Shown: in pieces, positions 50,238 to 61,885 of the stretch
Layout: the number at the start of each line of letters is the position of its first letter
Position numbering within the stretch: the first letter of the stretch is position 1
Origin: Diphasiastrum complanatum
Taxonomy: Eukaryota; Streptophyta; Lycopodiopsida; Lycopodiales; Lycopodiaceae
Assembly (NCBI GenBank): GCA_029204225.1
Contig: CM055114.1
Span: 19,271,273-19,335,272 of the forward strand
DNA: 64,000 nt
Reading direction: 5' to 3'
The notes under the pieces: model-generated
The model's database searches: none
Told to the model about the DNA's origin: nothing
Seen by the model: the letters and a program-made list of their open reading frames with translations, nothing else
Translations under genes and position numbers: made by a program

Positions 50238-53200
50238 ATGGCATCTATAAATGCATATCTTTTGGATACTAATGAAAGGCTCAACAAAACTAACTATTCC
50301 ATATGGAAAGTTAGAATGGAATCTATCATGATCATGCAAGATCTGATGGAAATTGTAAATGGTAAGGAGGGTGAACCTATTCATCCTCAAGAAAAAGCCA
50401 AATACATCAAGAGGTGCAATGTTGCACTACATTGCATAAAAATGAATGTTGCAAATGAACTCTTAAGAGAGGTAGGAGATTGCACTTCAGCTCAAGATGC
50501 TTGGGAGACTTTGCAAAAGGTCTATGAATCCAAGAACCAAACTAGAATGTTAGCTTTGAAGAATCAAATCTATAGAAGCTATCAAAAGAAAGGAGAGAGT
50601 GCACATACTTTTGTCCTAAGAGTAAAGGAATTGAACAAAGAGCTAGCCTTTATAGGTGACCCTATCAAGGATGAAGAGCTTGTTCAACTCATATTGAATG
50701 GACTAAGCTTTGAGTTTGACAATTTGGTTCAGGGATATGCAATTATGGGTAAGCTACCCATACTTGAAGAACTCCAAGGCACGCTCATGGCCGAGGAATC
50801 AAGAAGGAGCCAAATGCAAGAGAGGATGGATAGGCTTTCCATCCAAGGTGGAGATGACCAAGCTCTCTTCACCAAAGGCAAAGGCAAGTCCAAAGGCAAA
50901 GGATCAACATTCAAGAAGTCTACAAAGCTTGAGGATCAAGAAGGACCCCCAAAGGCATCTCCATCAACCACCAAAGTCAAGAAGGACAAATCAAAGGTGA
51001 AGTGCTACTATTGTAGCAAGATGGGGCATTATGCCTCGGAATGCTTCAAGAGGAAGCAAGATCAAAGCCAAGCCAACATGAGCAAAGAGGAGGAGGAGGA
51101 GAGTTCACATGAGGACTCTCTCATGATGTCCATATTTTCTTCAACAAGCTTCAAAGGAGAAGATCCTTGGTGGATTGACTCGGGTGCTAGTTCACACATG
51201 ACTAGTAAAAGGGAGTTTTTCTCTTCTCTCTTATCTTATGATGGACCTATAAAGTCTATCTATACAGCAAATGATGAAGCTTGTAAGATTGAAGGAGTTG
51301 GTAGCATTCCCCTTTGCTTAGGATCTTCCAAAAAGATCAACATAGAAGGTGTTTTGTACATTCCTACAATAACAAAGAATCTACTAAGTGTTGGCCAAAT
51401 GGTAGACAATGGTTTCAATGTTGACTTTGCTTCAAATGAATGTTTCATCAAGAAGAAGGGTAAGATAGTGGCTAAGGGCACTAGACTTGGCAAACTTTAT
51501 AAGCTGGATGCATTTGTGGATACTAATGTTGTCATGTTGGCCGAGAAGAGCAAGATATCTACCTTTACTTTATGGCACAAAAGACTTGGACATGTCAACT
51601 CGGGTTCCATGGAGGCTATGATCAAGGAGGAGTATGCTTTAGGCCTACCAAGGTCTATTGGGAAGGAAGACAAGGTTTGTGAAGCTTGTGCCTTATCCAA
51701 GGCACATAAGAAGGTGTTTCCTAACTCCATCACAAAGTCATCTCATCCTCTTGAACTCATACACTCGGATGTGCACATTGCTAGCACCAAATCTAATGGA
51801 GGTTCATCCATGTTTTTAACCTTCATTGATGACTACTCAAGATATTGTTGGGTGTTCTTACTTTCCTTCAAGTCTCAAGTATTTGATACTTTTGTAAAGT
51901 TCAAGTTGTTTGTGGAAAAGCATCATAATCATAGCATCAAGATTCTTAGAAGTGACAATGGTGGAGAATTCATCTCCAATGAGTTCAAGGCCTTTTGTGA
52001 GGAGGAAGGGATCAAGAAAGAGGCTTCTTGTCCTTACACTCCTCAACAAAATGGAGTTGCTGAAAGAAGGAATAGAACATTATGTGAATGTTCTAAGGCT
52101 TTAAGATTAGATGCTTGTTTGCCCAAATCCTTTTGGGGTGAGTCTCTTGTATGTGCAAACTACTTGATGAATAGGGTGTCTTGCAAAGCAATTGAAGGCA
52201 AAACTCCTTATGAGATGTTGTATGGAAAGAAACCCAATCTTAATCACTTGAAAGTTCTTGGGTGTATATGTTATGTGCATGTGCCATTGGAAACAAGAAC
52301 CAAGGAGGATCCATCTTCCACAAGAGGGATCATGCTTGGATATGCAAGCTCAAGCAAGGGCTACAAAGTCTATCTCCCATCCTTGAACAAATTTGTTGTT
52401 TCAAGGGATGTCATCTTTGATGAACATCATATGCATATGCTTGAAGAAGGCTCAAGTGCTCCAACAATCAAGAAGAAGATGGCCGAGGAGCAAGATCTTG
52501 GTTTTGAGGAGGAGCTCATGGAGGAGCAAGCACCAAACCCACCTATCACACCAAGGAGATCTTCAAGGGCAAAAGTGGAGCCATCAAGGCTCACATATCA
52601 AGGCAAAGGACAGCAAGTTGAGGGTATCTCATCCACTTCTTATGCTTTATCTAGTTTTGAAGAACCGTCTAACGTTGAAGATGCATTGAACTCCAAAGAA
52701 TGGTATAAAGCTATGTTGGATGAGTATGATGCCTTGATTGAGAATGAAACTTGGTTGCTTGTTGAGAGACCTCAAAGGAATGTAATAGGATGCAAGTGGG
52801 TCTTCAAGCTTAAGTTGAATGCAAATGGGAGTGTTAACAAACATAAAGCAAGATTAGTTGCAAAAGGTTATGCTCAAGAGAGAGGGATAGACTATGAGGA
52901 AACTTTTGCACCCGTGGCCAAGATGGTCACAATAAGACTAATCATTGCACTTGCATCACATTTTGGATGGATTCTATGTCAAATGGATGTCTCTAATGCT
53001 TTCTTGAATGGTTTTTTGGAAGAGGATATCTATATGGAGCAGCCACAAGGGTTCATCAAGCATGGAATGGAGAACAAAGTATGCCATCTCCAAAGAAGCA
53101 TCTATGGCTTGAAGCAAGCCTCGAGATCTTGGAATTCAAGACTACATTGCTATCTTATTTCACTTTCTTTTGTTCAAAGTGAATATGATCCCACTCTTTA

Positions 53201-54206
53201 CATTAAGTTTGATGATGTTGGTATTGTACTTTTACTCATTTATGTAGATGACATCATCATTAGTGGAAATAGTGTTGATGGTATTGAAAAAATCAAGATA
53301 GATCTATCCTTAGAGTTCAAGATGGTAGATCTAGGGTGTCTTCACTTCATCTTAGGCATAGAAGTACTTAGAGGGTCTGATTTTATCTTTATAAGTCAAG
53401 TAAACTATGCTCAAAGTCTTTTGAAGAAGTTTAAGATGGAAGTATGCAAAAGTGTTGACACACCAATGGAGCAAGATGTAAAAGTGCCAAATGAAGATGA
53501 TGAAAGATCCTTCATGGACATCACTTTGTTTAGGCAACTTATAGGTTCCTTAATGTGGATCACTATAACTAGACCAGATCTTAGCTTTAGTGTATGTAGG
53601 TTGAGCCAATCCATGCAAAAGCCATTGAATATCCATTGGAAAAAGGCTAAGAGGATTCTAAGATACATCTCGGGTACATTGGATTTTGGGATTCTATATA
53701 GAGGAGATGTGATTAACCTTCATGCATTTAGTGATTCAGATTTTGCAGGGGAAAAGAGGGATATGAAATCAACAAGTGCCTATTCAACTTTCATAGGAGA
53801 AGGTGTGGTTTCATGGCTTTCAAAAAAGCAAGAAACTATATCTCTATCTTCAACCGAGGCCGAGTACAAAGCTTTGACAACCACTACAAAGGAGGTACTT
53901 TGGATCAAGAGATTATTGGTGGAACTAAAGATCATGGATTCAGAGGAGGCACCAATCATCTACAATGACAATATATCAGCCCAACACCTTGCATCTAACC
54001 CAATCTTCCATGCAAGATCTAAGCACATTGAGATATGCCATCACTTTGTGAGAGAAATGGTGCAAGCCAAGGAGATTGCTTTGGAGCATGTTCCAAGCAA
54101 TGAATGTGTAGCTGATCTACTTACTAAACCACTTCAAAAGACACCTTTTATGAAGTTCAGATCATCACTTGGAGTGATTAGTAAAGCAATGATTGAACCA
54201 AGCTAG
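50238..54206 (+). CDS. Gag-Pol polyprotein of copia D, intact (1,322 codons)
   Basis: One uninterrupted frame with every domain in copia order. Gag (UBN2-type; NYSIWKVRMES near residue 18, then a Lys-rich stretch); CCHC knuckle CYYCSKMGHYASEC at 256-269; protease WWIDSGASSHM with Asp 314; pre-integrase zinc region LWHKRLGHVNS near 445 and CEACALSKAHK; integrase core with D in HSDVHIAS (~508), D in RSDNGGEFIS (~572) and E in GVAERRNRTL (~608); RT from ~820 (AMLDEYDALIENETWLLVER) with the catalytic YVDD at 1002-1005; RNase H from ~1140 (SDSDFAGEKRDMKSTSA, STEAEYKALT, VADLLTKPL). Length is in the usual range for plant copia polyproteins. Gag and pol share one frame, so their ratio must be set post-translationally or by splicing. 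Confidence 0.96.
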   Translation: MASINAYLLDTNERLNKTNYSIWKVRMESIMIMQDLMEIVNGKEGEPIHPQEKAKYIKRCNVALHCIKMNVANELLREVGDCTSAQDAWETLQKVYESKNQTRMLALKNQIYRSYQKKGESAHTFVLRVKELNKELAFIGDPIKDEELVQLILNGLSFEFDNLVQGYAIMGKLPILEELQGTLMAEESRRSQMQERMDRLSIQGGDDQALFTKGKGKSKGKGSTFKKSTKLEDQEGPPKASPSTTKVKKDKSKVKCYYCSKMGHYASECFKRKQDQSQANMSKEEEEESSHEDSLMMSIFSSTSFKGEDPWWIDSGASSHMTSKREFFSSLLSYDGPIKSIYTANDEACKIEGVGSIPLCLGSSKKINIEGVLYIPTITKNLLSVGQMVDNGFNVDFASNECFIKKKGKIVAKGTRLGKLYKLDAFVDTNVVMLAEKSKISTFTLWHKRLGHVNSGSMEAMIKEEYALGLPRSIGKEDKVCEACALSKAHKKVFPNSITKSSHPLELIHSDVHIASTKSNGGSSMFLTFIDDYSRYCWVFLLSFKSQVFDTFVKFKLFVEKHHNHSIKILRSDNGGEFISNEFKAFCEEEGIKKEASCPYTPQQNGVAERRNRTLCECSKALRLDACLPKSFWGESLVCANYLMNRVSCKAIEGKTPYEMLYGKKPNLNHLKVLGCICYVHVPLETRTKEDPSSTRGIMLGYASSSKGYKVYLPSLNKFVVSRDVIFDEHHMHMLEEGSSAPTIKKKMAEEQDLGFEEELMEEQAPNPPITPRRSSRAKVEPSRLTYQGKGQQVEGISSTSYALSSFEEPSNVEDALNSKEWYKAMLDEYDALIENETWLLVERPQRNVIGCKWVFKLKLNANGSVNKHKARLVAKGYAQERGIDYEETFAPVAKMVTIRLIIALASHFGWILCQMDVSNAFLNGFLEEDIYMEQPQGFIKHGMENKVCHLQRSIYGLKQASRSWNSRLHCYLISLSFVQSEYDPTLYIKFDDVGIVLLLIYVDDIIISGNSVDGIEKIKIDLSLEFKMVDLGCLHFILGIEVLRGSDFIFISQVNYAQSLLKKFKMEVCKSVDTPMEQDVKVPNEDDERSFMDITLFRQLIGSLMWITITRPDLSFSVCRLSQSMQKPLNIHWKKAKRILRYISGTLDFGILYRGDVINLHAFSDSDFAGEKRDMKSTSAYSTFIGEGVVSWLSKKQETISLSSTEAEYKALTTTTKEVLWIKRLLVELKIMDSEEAPIIYNDNISAQHLASNPIFHARSKHIEICHHFVREMVQAKEIALEHVPSNECVADLLTKPLQKTPFMKFRSSLGVISKAMIEPS

Positions 54207-54209
54207 ATA

Positions 54210-54220
54210 GTGAGGAGGAG
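54210..54220 (+). other. Polypurine tract of copia D
   Basis: gtgaggaggag immediately before the 3' LTR at 54221. Confidence 0.9.
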
Positions 54221-54902
54221 TGTTAAAAATTCACAATTCTAGCTTGACTAGTTTTGGTCATATGACTTGTAAATAGTTAGATGGTCATGATGTGGCTTGT
54301 CACACGTGCCAAATAGCATAGTATTCCATTCATAAGGATGTTCTCAAGTAGACCTAAGTGTTAGAACCTTTGGAATGAGTCCAAATTATGCTTAGATACA
54401 AGGGAGAAAAAATAGGAGCTATTTTTGGTAATTTTTGCATTGTTGAGGGATCTCCAAGATTCCAACCCTAACTTGGTAGGGATGAAAGATCCACCAAAAT
54501 TAGCATTAGGGATAGGTTTAGGGCTACTCATACCTGCCCAAAACCGTGATGGATCATGTATATATAGGTGATGATATCTCACCAAAATCAATCAAGCAAT
54601 TTCATGTTTTTTCTCTCATAATGGTGCAATTGCTCTCTATGTTCATAATTGTTTGAGTACTTGTGATTACTAATGATTATAGGATTGAATGTAGGTCTGG
54701 TGTACAGTACTCAGACTGTGGGAGGCCGTACTTTCACACGTGTGAAGCCTTCTTCAAGGATTTGGGCCATTTAGTGAGGTTCAAGCATAGATTTTTGATG
54801 GATTTTGATGGTTCAACTTGTGCTAATCTTATGAAATCATAATCTATTGTTTCCCTCATCATTTCAAGTGTTTTAGGATCCTTATTTGCTGTAATTTTTA
54901 CA
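54221..54902 (+). repeat. 3' LTR of copia D (682 bp)
   Basis: Identical to the 5' LTR except at 54322 and 54787. Confidence 0.97.
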
Positions 54903-54907
54903 TATAG
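54903..54907. other. Target-site duplication TATAG, right copy, of copia D
   Basis: Matches 48740-48744. Confidence 0.92.
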
Positions 54908-56455
54908 GTGAATCCATACCGATTGAGATTCCCAATAGGGGCCTTAGCTTGTTCCTCTTGGATCCACCTTTTTACCTTGATATAACGATCTTTTTCTTTT
55001 TGTGGGTTGGGATACTCTTCTGGTCCAGTGGATTTAGTGTAGTGGCTTATAGTATGGGGTTGACTATGCTCCTCGTTCAAAATTCTCTCTACCATTGGGG
55101 AATCTTTCAAGTGTTGGGGCATGCGTCTGAACGTAGACAGGGGCTTCTAGTTTTGTGGATTTCGCTCTCCTATCATGTACAACAGTTGCAAGGTTGACAG
55201 GTGCAACAACTTGTGGCTCTACTGGTTGGGATGGGCAATCTTTATAGCAATGGCCATGGCCACATTCCCTACAGATAGGTGTGTAGGTGCCTTTATATGG
55301 GCACTCGGCGATGCGGTGGTTCTCTCCACAACCATAACATTGGATAGGTGCTCTATTTTCATAGAAACATTGTTGTGTGGTAAATAAAGGATAAATAGAA
55401 GCTTCAGTTCCATCTGAGTAAAAATAGGGGAACCCTTGATCCTCAGACATATAGACATTCTCAAGGCTGAACTCTAGCTGAGGTTGAGGATCATGACTTT
55501 TGGTAGCAAGGTTTGCTAGGATGATTTGACGGTTCATCTGAGGCCCAGGCTGTCGCACTACTAAGGCTGGTGCTGCGTTATTCGGTCTAGGTAGTCCTAA
55601 GAGTTGTTGGGGTGCTTGTTGGAATGTGGGCCTTTGGTAACTTGTAATTTGGGGACCCTGTTGTTGCATCCTCCATTGGTATTGTCGTGCAACGACTGGC
55701 ATTCTTGGATTGTAGATAAAAGTAGATGTATCATGATTGTTGGTGTTGCAAAAGATGCAAAACCTTTGGGCTATCTGTCTATTCGTTTGTTCGTCATGTG
55801 ATTTTGTTGACATGTGGGACACCAAACATTATCACGCTTGGGAAATTGGTTGACCATAGGCCCTTGTGGTATGGTATTTTTCAATTTCTGTTCAAAATCT
55901 TTGGATATCTTATCCATCTATGCCTGGTGGGTTTTATTCATGGTTTCAAGTTGTTGTAACAACAATTGTGTGGCAACATCGGCAAAGGATCCTTCACCTT
56001 GAGATCTATGGCTTTGGTCAGAGACAATGGCTCGAGAATGTTGGGGTTCATATTCTTCATCGGAGCCTTCATCCTCTTCGTGGATGGCATCATCCATAGC
56101 ATCACGTAAGGTAGCATAGGATTATGGAGGTCTAAGTTCACGCCGGATAGATTTCGGGAGGCTAGCCATGAACCATATGAGCACGGCCTGATCAGGTGCT
56201 AAGTGGGCAGGGTATTCAGTCTTAAGACGCTTGAGTCGTTCGATGTAATCGCGTACCCTCTCATCCTTTCTCATTTTGATCTTACTAAGCAATAAAAATG
56301 GGCATTCAAGAAACCTGGATGATTTGAACCTCTTAATGAAGGAGTCCTTGAGTGATTCCCACTCGTTTTGTTCGTGACGCTCAAGGTTGAAATACCACTC
56401 ATGAGCAATTCGGGAGGAGGATGAAGATTCAGACGATGAGCCGAATATTAGTATG
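54908..56455 (-). pseudogene. Gag of element C: capsid domain and four zinc-knuckle motifs
   Basis: Minus strand. From 56455: RIAHEWYFNLERHEQNEWES and VLIWFMASLPKSIRRELRPP (retrotransposon gag capsid), then acidic linker EEDEGSDEEYEP. Motif 1 near 55815 is WCPTCQQNHMTN (last Cys lost). After a shift, in 55064-55825: motif 2 FCIFCNTNNHDTSTF (last Cys is Phe), a Gln/Pro-rich stretch, motif 3 CYGCGENHRIAEC and motif 4 CRECGHGHCYKDC. The C-terminal tail (PTLERFPNGREN) continues across the copia D insertion. The N-terminus and start codon are missing at 56455. Confidence 0.75.
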
Positions 56456-56459
56456 TTGT

Positions 56460-57255
56460 CTTATATAGCAGGGAAAACCACTACAACATCCACGACTATT
56501 TCATCAATGAATGTCAATGTTACTGCAAAAATGATGCTCAATGCGTTTGAGAAACTCAAGAAGAACCAGTAGAAACAGATGGAAAAATTGCAGTCGCAAT
56601 TTGATGAGAAGATCAATGCATTGGAAGATTTCCATGGAAAAGCGAACAAGGAACCTAAGAAGTTTGCGAAGACTTTTCCTACTAGGGAAAATGTCTGGTG
56701 TTCTATTTGTACAGGAAATCACACAGTGAATGAGTCTCCTTAATTAAAAAAATGAATGAAAATCAATGTATGCCATTTGTGTAATTCGTCTGATCATGAG
56801 ACTGCTTTTTGCATCTTCAATCCTCGGATAATTCAGCAATGGTATGCCCAAATGGGATATCGAGGACCACAATATGGAGGAAATCCAGCATCCAGATCTT
56901 CACAATCTGCTCTTGGACACCCGGAACGTTTAGCCTTACCTGTCCCACCAAAGCACTCCGCTTCTCCCGCCAATTTGATGGGACCAGAATCGTACAAAAG
57001 TATCGAGCAATGGAACTATGGTAATGATCAAGAAGGTGAATCTTCAGAACAGTATGCTATTTATGCTGTCGTGCAACAACAAGCATCTAGAAATTGGACA
57101 AGAGCACCGCGTGGATGCTTTGCATGTGGAGAAAATCACAGAGTTGCAGAATGTCCAGATAAAGAGAAATTTGTACCATTATGTCGCGACTGTGGTTATG
57201 GGCATTGTTATAAAGACTGTTTAGCAAGACAGAAGCCACCATTGGCTATTCAAGA
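56460..57255 (+). pseudogene. Gag C-terminal fragment assigned to gypsy element B
   Basis: Plus strand, head-to-head with the gag of C. AFEKLKKNQ, KQMEKLQSQFDEKINALEDF, then motif 1 WCSICTGNHTVNES (last Cys is Ser), a stop, motif 2 CHLCNSSDHETAFC (complete), a long Pro/Ser/Gln linker, motif 3 CFACGENHRVAEC and motif 4 CRDCGYGHCYKDC (both complete). The frame 56756-57373 is open across motifs 2-4. At about 57255 it changes to copia A coding sequence in another frame. Assignment to B rests on orientation and position only. Confidence 0.7.
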
Positions 57256-58899
57256 ACTAGCAGACCACCTAATCGATATATCGACGAGTTTGCAGCCTAC
57301 CTTGTTCAAGAACTTATGTCTATCCAAGAGGCACTCAGTCAGCCTGATTTTGATCTCTGGAAAAAAGCTATAGATAAAGAGTATTCATCTCTTATCAAGA
57401 ACCAAACATGGACAATTGTCGAATTACCTGCTAGCAGAAACGTAGTTGATTGCAAATGGATTTTCAAAGTCAAGTACAACACATATGGAAGCATCAACTG
57501 AAGAAAGACACGACTTGTCGCCAGAGGATTTTCTCATGTATAAAACGTCGATTACACTGAAACTTTCAGTCCAGTAGTCAAGCATTCTTCTATTTGACTT
57601 TTGCTATCATTTGCCACTGCAGCAGATTTGGAAATACATCAAATGGATGTATAGATAACATATCTTAATGGAGTTATTGAAAAAGACATTTACATGGTGC
57701 AACCCAAAGGTTATATTATCAAAGGTAAGCACAAACATGTGTGTAAACTCCATAAGGCACTTTATGGCTTGAAGCAATCTGCTCGAGCATGGTTTCAAAG
57801 GATCAATACTTTCCTTATTGATTACAGCTATACACCTAGCTCTTTGAATTCAAACATTTATTTCAAAACAGTGCAGCAGTCTTTTATCATTATCACTTTA
57901 TGCGTGGATGATACATTGCTTTTCAACAACAGTACCGATCTAATAAAAGAATCCAAGACAATGCTATCTTCCGAATTCGACATGACCGATCTGCACGAAG
58001 CTCATTTCTGCCTTGGTATACAAATCCACAGAGACAGAAAATAGAAGTTGGTCTACATTACACAACAGAGATATATCTACAACATGTTAGTCAGATATAA
58101 TCTGATCAATTGCACATTATCTCTCTCACCAATGGAACCAGGACTCAAATCGTCAAAGGACCAATGTCCCCAAACAATTCATGAGAAGCAGCAGATGCGT
58201 GAGTATCCTTACCATTCTGTTATAGGATCTCTTATGTACGCCATGATCTGTACCAGACCAGACATAGCTTTTGCAGTCAGCTCTCTCAGTCAGTTTATGA
58301 CTAATCTTGGTGTAACACATTGGAAGGCTCTAATCAGAGTCATGAAATATCTTCGAGCTACTATGGACTTTTGCATTTGTTATGGAGCAGTCACCAACGA
58401 CAAACTCAATTTACTCAGTGGTTACACAGATGCAAGTTGGGTAGGAGATGTAGACATTCGTAAATCCACTTCCTGATTTACATTCTTCCTTAACAATGGT
58501 CCAATTTCCTGGAACAGTTGCAAGCAATCTTTGATAGCTCTATCTTCCACTGAATCAAAGTATATCGCAGCCTCTCAAGCTACAAAGGAAGCAATTTGCT
58601 TGAGGAATTTACTCTCAGATATCGGTCTGAATCAATATGCTCCGACAACATTATTTTGTGATAATCAAAGTGCCATCACTTTATCAGCCAATCCTAGATT
58701 TCATTCTAGGACTAAGCACATTGAAATGAAGTATCATTTTGTCAGAAGCAAAGTTCTCAACGAAGAGGTTGGATTGCAGTACTGTAGAACGCAAGATATG
58801 ACAGTAGATATTTTTACCAAAGCATTAAGTTTGGATACACACAGAAGATTATGTGTAGAACTAAGTTTGAAAGTCAATGCATTCAAGGATTCAGATTAA
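57256..58899 (+). pseudogene. Copia A RT and RNase H, with in-frame stops but no frameshift
   Basis: One frame from PPNRYIDEFAAYLVQE through RT (MSIQEALSQPDFDLWKKAID, NVVDCKWIFKVKYNTYGSI, HKALYGLKQSARAWFQRI, CVDDTLLF replacing YVDD) and RNase H (YTDASWVGDVDIRKSTS, STESKYIAASQATKEAI, TVDIFTKALSLDTHRR) to TAA 58897-58899. Stops at 57499, 57541, 57595, 57652, 58042 and 58474 are all in the same frame. Gag, protease and integrase are absent upstream, where gypsy B gag begins. Confidence 0.85.
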
Positions 58900-58906
58900 G
58901 GGGGAG
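58898..58906 (+). other. Polypurine tract of copia A
   Basis: aagggggag between the RNase H stop and the LTR start TGTTGGATTA. Confidence 0.85.
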
Positions 58907-59985
<1,079 letters not shown>

Positions 59986-61022
59986 GATTTCTATCACTAT
60001 TGTTTTGTTCGAAATTGATAGGCATAGTCGTGCATAGAGAAAGAGAAAGATAGTTCATTCCATTGTGCACGAAAAGTTTTCTTTCTAGACGTTCGAATTA
60101 TTTTTATTCAAGTTCGTTTCTTTTCGAGTCTGACCTATCTTTCACACACCACTTTTTGACAATTCTGGGTACTCTTTCAAGGTATATTGAGCGCTAAGTT
60201 ATCCAAATGGGCAAAATCTTCAATATATCCAACGATCATCATCATATAAACTAAGTTTACATTATACACTAGATGAGCAGTCAACCAAACCTAAAGATTA
60301 AGTTCAAAAGCTAACAAATCAACCTTTTAACTTTCACATTTACCTCGAAAATCAATTCTTAGCTGATTTCAATATCAAACAAGTACTTAGAGATGGAATA
60401 ATTCTCAAATTATCTAATCTCGACACTTCAGTACTATATCGACCTTTAGAAGTACACTAAGCAATAAATTTTCCTATTGGGCCTGATTATCTCCAATCTA
60501 GTGAAGTTACCTTCATGTAACCTCAATTTACATGAATCACCAGGTGAAAGGTCACCATACATTGGAAATCAATGTTCAAAAGTTAAAGATCCAAACAACT
60601 ATAGTCCAAGACTATCCACGATTACTTGTAGACATGTCATAAATGCTCATAATTAACCATTCAATCTTGATTGACTTAACGCTCCTAATTAATCGGATAT
60701 TTTAGGCTAAAAACAGTACACAAGCATTCCTCGACTACAATCTATAGTAAAATTTCATCAACTAAGGTAAGCAAATTCCTCATAAGTAAACAATTACTTC
60801 ATGAAAATGTCTGTGAGATTTGCACAATCTCAAGTATGTAATGGAGTAAAAGAATTTAGATTGACTGATCTAGATTCTTGACTCTCCCAATTGGTCAAGA
60901 ATTACTCAATATCTTAAGAATCCTCACATTCATTTATAATCTTCTAATGTGTGAATTTGCAACAATATAAATGGAACTAGATTAACATGGGATTTAGGAG
61001 AGTAGAGGAGATAAATCCAACA
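59986..61022 (-). other. Non-coding interval including probable 3' LTR of copia E
   Basis: On the minus strand an LTR-like start TGTTGGATTTATC lies at 61022, next to a purine run and a copia RNase H end. Its left limit inside this interval is not visible. No coding signal. Confidence 0.5.
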
Positions 61023-61031
61023 CCCCACCTT

Positions 61032-61165
61032 GAACCTAGATCCGTGAATGCCTTGATTTTCAAACTAAGCAATGCACAAAATTTGTTGTGTGCATTAATG
61101 CTCAATGCCTTGGTGAACACATCTGCAATCATGTCTTGTAGACTACCTATCTTCATGTGGTGTAC
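61032..61165 (-). pseudogene. Copia E RNase H C-terminus
   Basis: The minus strand reads MIADVFTKALSINAHNKFC then ALLSLKIKAFTDLGSRWG, the end of copia RNase H (compare TVDIFTKALSLDTHRRLC of copia A), followed by a purine run and LTR start. Confidence 0.75.
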
Positions 61166-61189
61166 ACCATCAGTTCACTACAATCGAAC

Positions 61190-61490
61190 ATTGTTGGAAG
61201 CTGCACGATCCATGATGTATAATGCTTAGCTACCAAAGAAATTTTGGGCTGAAGCAATTTCTACAGTCTACTATTTGCAAAATTATTTCAGCACAAAGGC
61301 AATTGACTCCAAAACTCCATTTGAATCCTACTATGGTTACAAACGAAGTATGAAACACCTACATGTGTTTGGATGTCTTTGCTATGCAAAAATACCATCT
61401 GATAAGAGGAAAAAACTAGATCTAGTCAGTTATAAGTATATTTTTATTGGCTATTCAACATCACATAAAGCATACCGTGAGTCTTCTACT
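61190..61490 (+). pseudogene. Copia integrase C-terminal fragment, plus strand
   Basis: LLEAARSMMYNA, stop, LPKKFWAEAISTVYYLQNYF, then DSKTPFESYYGYKRSMKHLH and VFGCLCYAKIPSDKRKKLD, the region after the catalytic Glu in copia integrase. It is opposite in orientation to the neighbouring copia E pieces, so an inversion or separate insertion is needed. Confidence 0.78.
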
Positions 61491-61870
61491 TAACATTCCA
61501 AGCACCCAAGAACAAAAGGTTTTTGCGATAAATGTGACAACAGTGTTTTACTCCGGATTTCGGGGACCCGATAAATGCGACATTTTTTCGAAGAATGCGA
61601 GGAATGCAATGTACTACATATTTACATGGGATACCGCAAGGAACCACCCGAGTCTAGCCTGCGGTCACAATGCAAAGTGGATGAACTACAACTTACGAAG
61701 AGGACTGACCGAAGGAACACAACAAGTCAACGATTGTGGTCAACGTACGTTTGCGATCACACCACAATATCATGCTCCTGCAGTCACATACGAAGGAGAT
61801 TGTGGTTGCCTACGCCTTCATTATACGTCTTCATGCTCTACCAATAATCAATCTATAGATCTACTCTAGA
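61491..61870 (+). other. Sequence of different composition with a Cys-rich reading frame, unidentified
   Basis: Richer in CpG and acgaag/gtcaac words than its neighbours. One frame reads KGFCDKCDNSVLLRISG then, after a stop, EECEECNVLHIYMGYR, a CxxC...CxxC spacing reminiscent of plant DC1-type zinc modules. Another frame is open over 140 codons. I cannot name either. Confidence 0.3.
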
Positions 61871-61885
61871 ACTGTTAATGATCTT

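Larger units (their letters stand above)
48745..54902 (+). mobile_element. Ty1/copia retrotransposon D, complete and young
   Basis: 6,158 bp. Two 682-bp LTRs (TGTTAAAA...TTTTTACA) differ at only two positions (48846 G / 54322 T; 49311 G / 54787 A). It is flanked by the target duplication TATAG (48740-48744 and 54903-54907). Primer site, single long ORF and polypurine tract are all in place. It splits element C between gag and protease; the C sequence is continuous once D is removed. It is the only retroelement in the window with an undamaged coding region. Confidence 0.97.
41043..56455 (-). mobile_element. Gypsy element C (non-chromoviral), split by copia D, integrase core and 5' end missing
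   Basis: Minus-strand order: gag capsid, zinc knuckles, [copia D insertion], protease, RT, RNase H, integrase zinc domain, non-coding gap, extra ORF, polypurine tract, LTR. RT blocks such as REEAYSFLDGFSGYNQVQIA and the protease box VIDGGSGVNIM point to the Tat/Athila-like branch. Its 5' LTR and gag N-terminus are missing at about 56455, where it meets a head-on gag fragment. Confidence 0.8.

Noticed and set aside
50729-53668. Minus-strand ORFs inside copia D
   Set aside because: Antisense to an intact 1,322-codon polyprotein.
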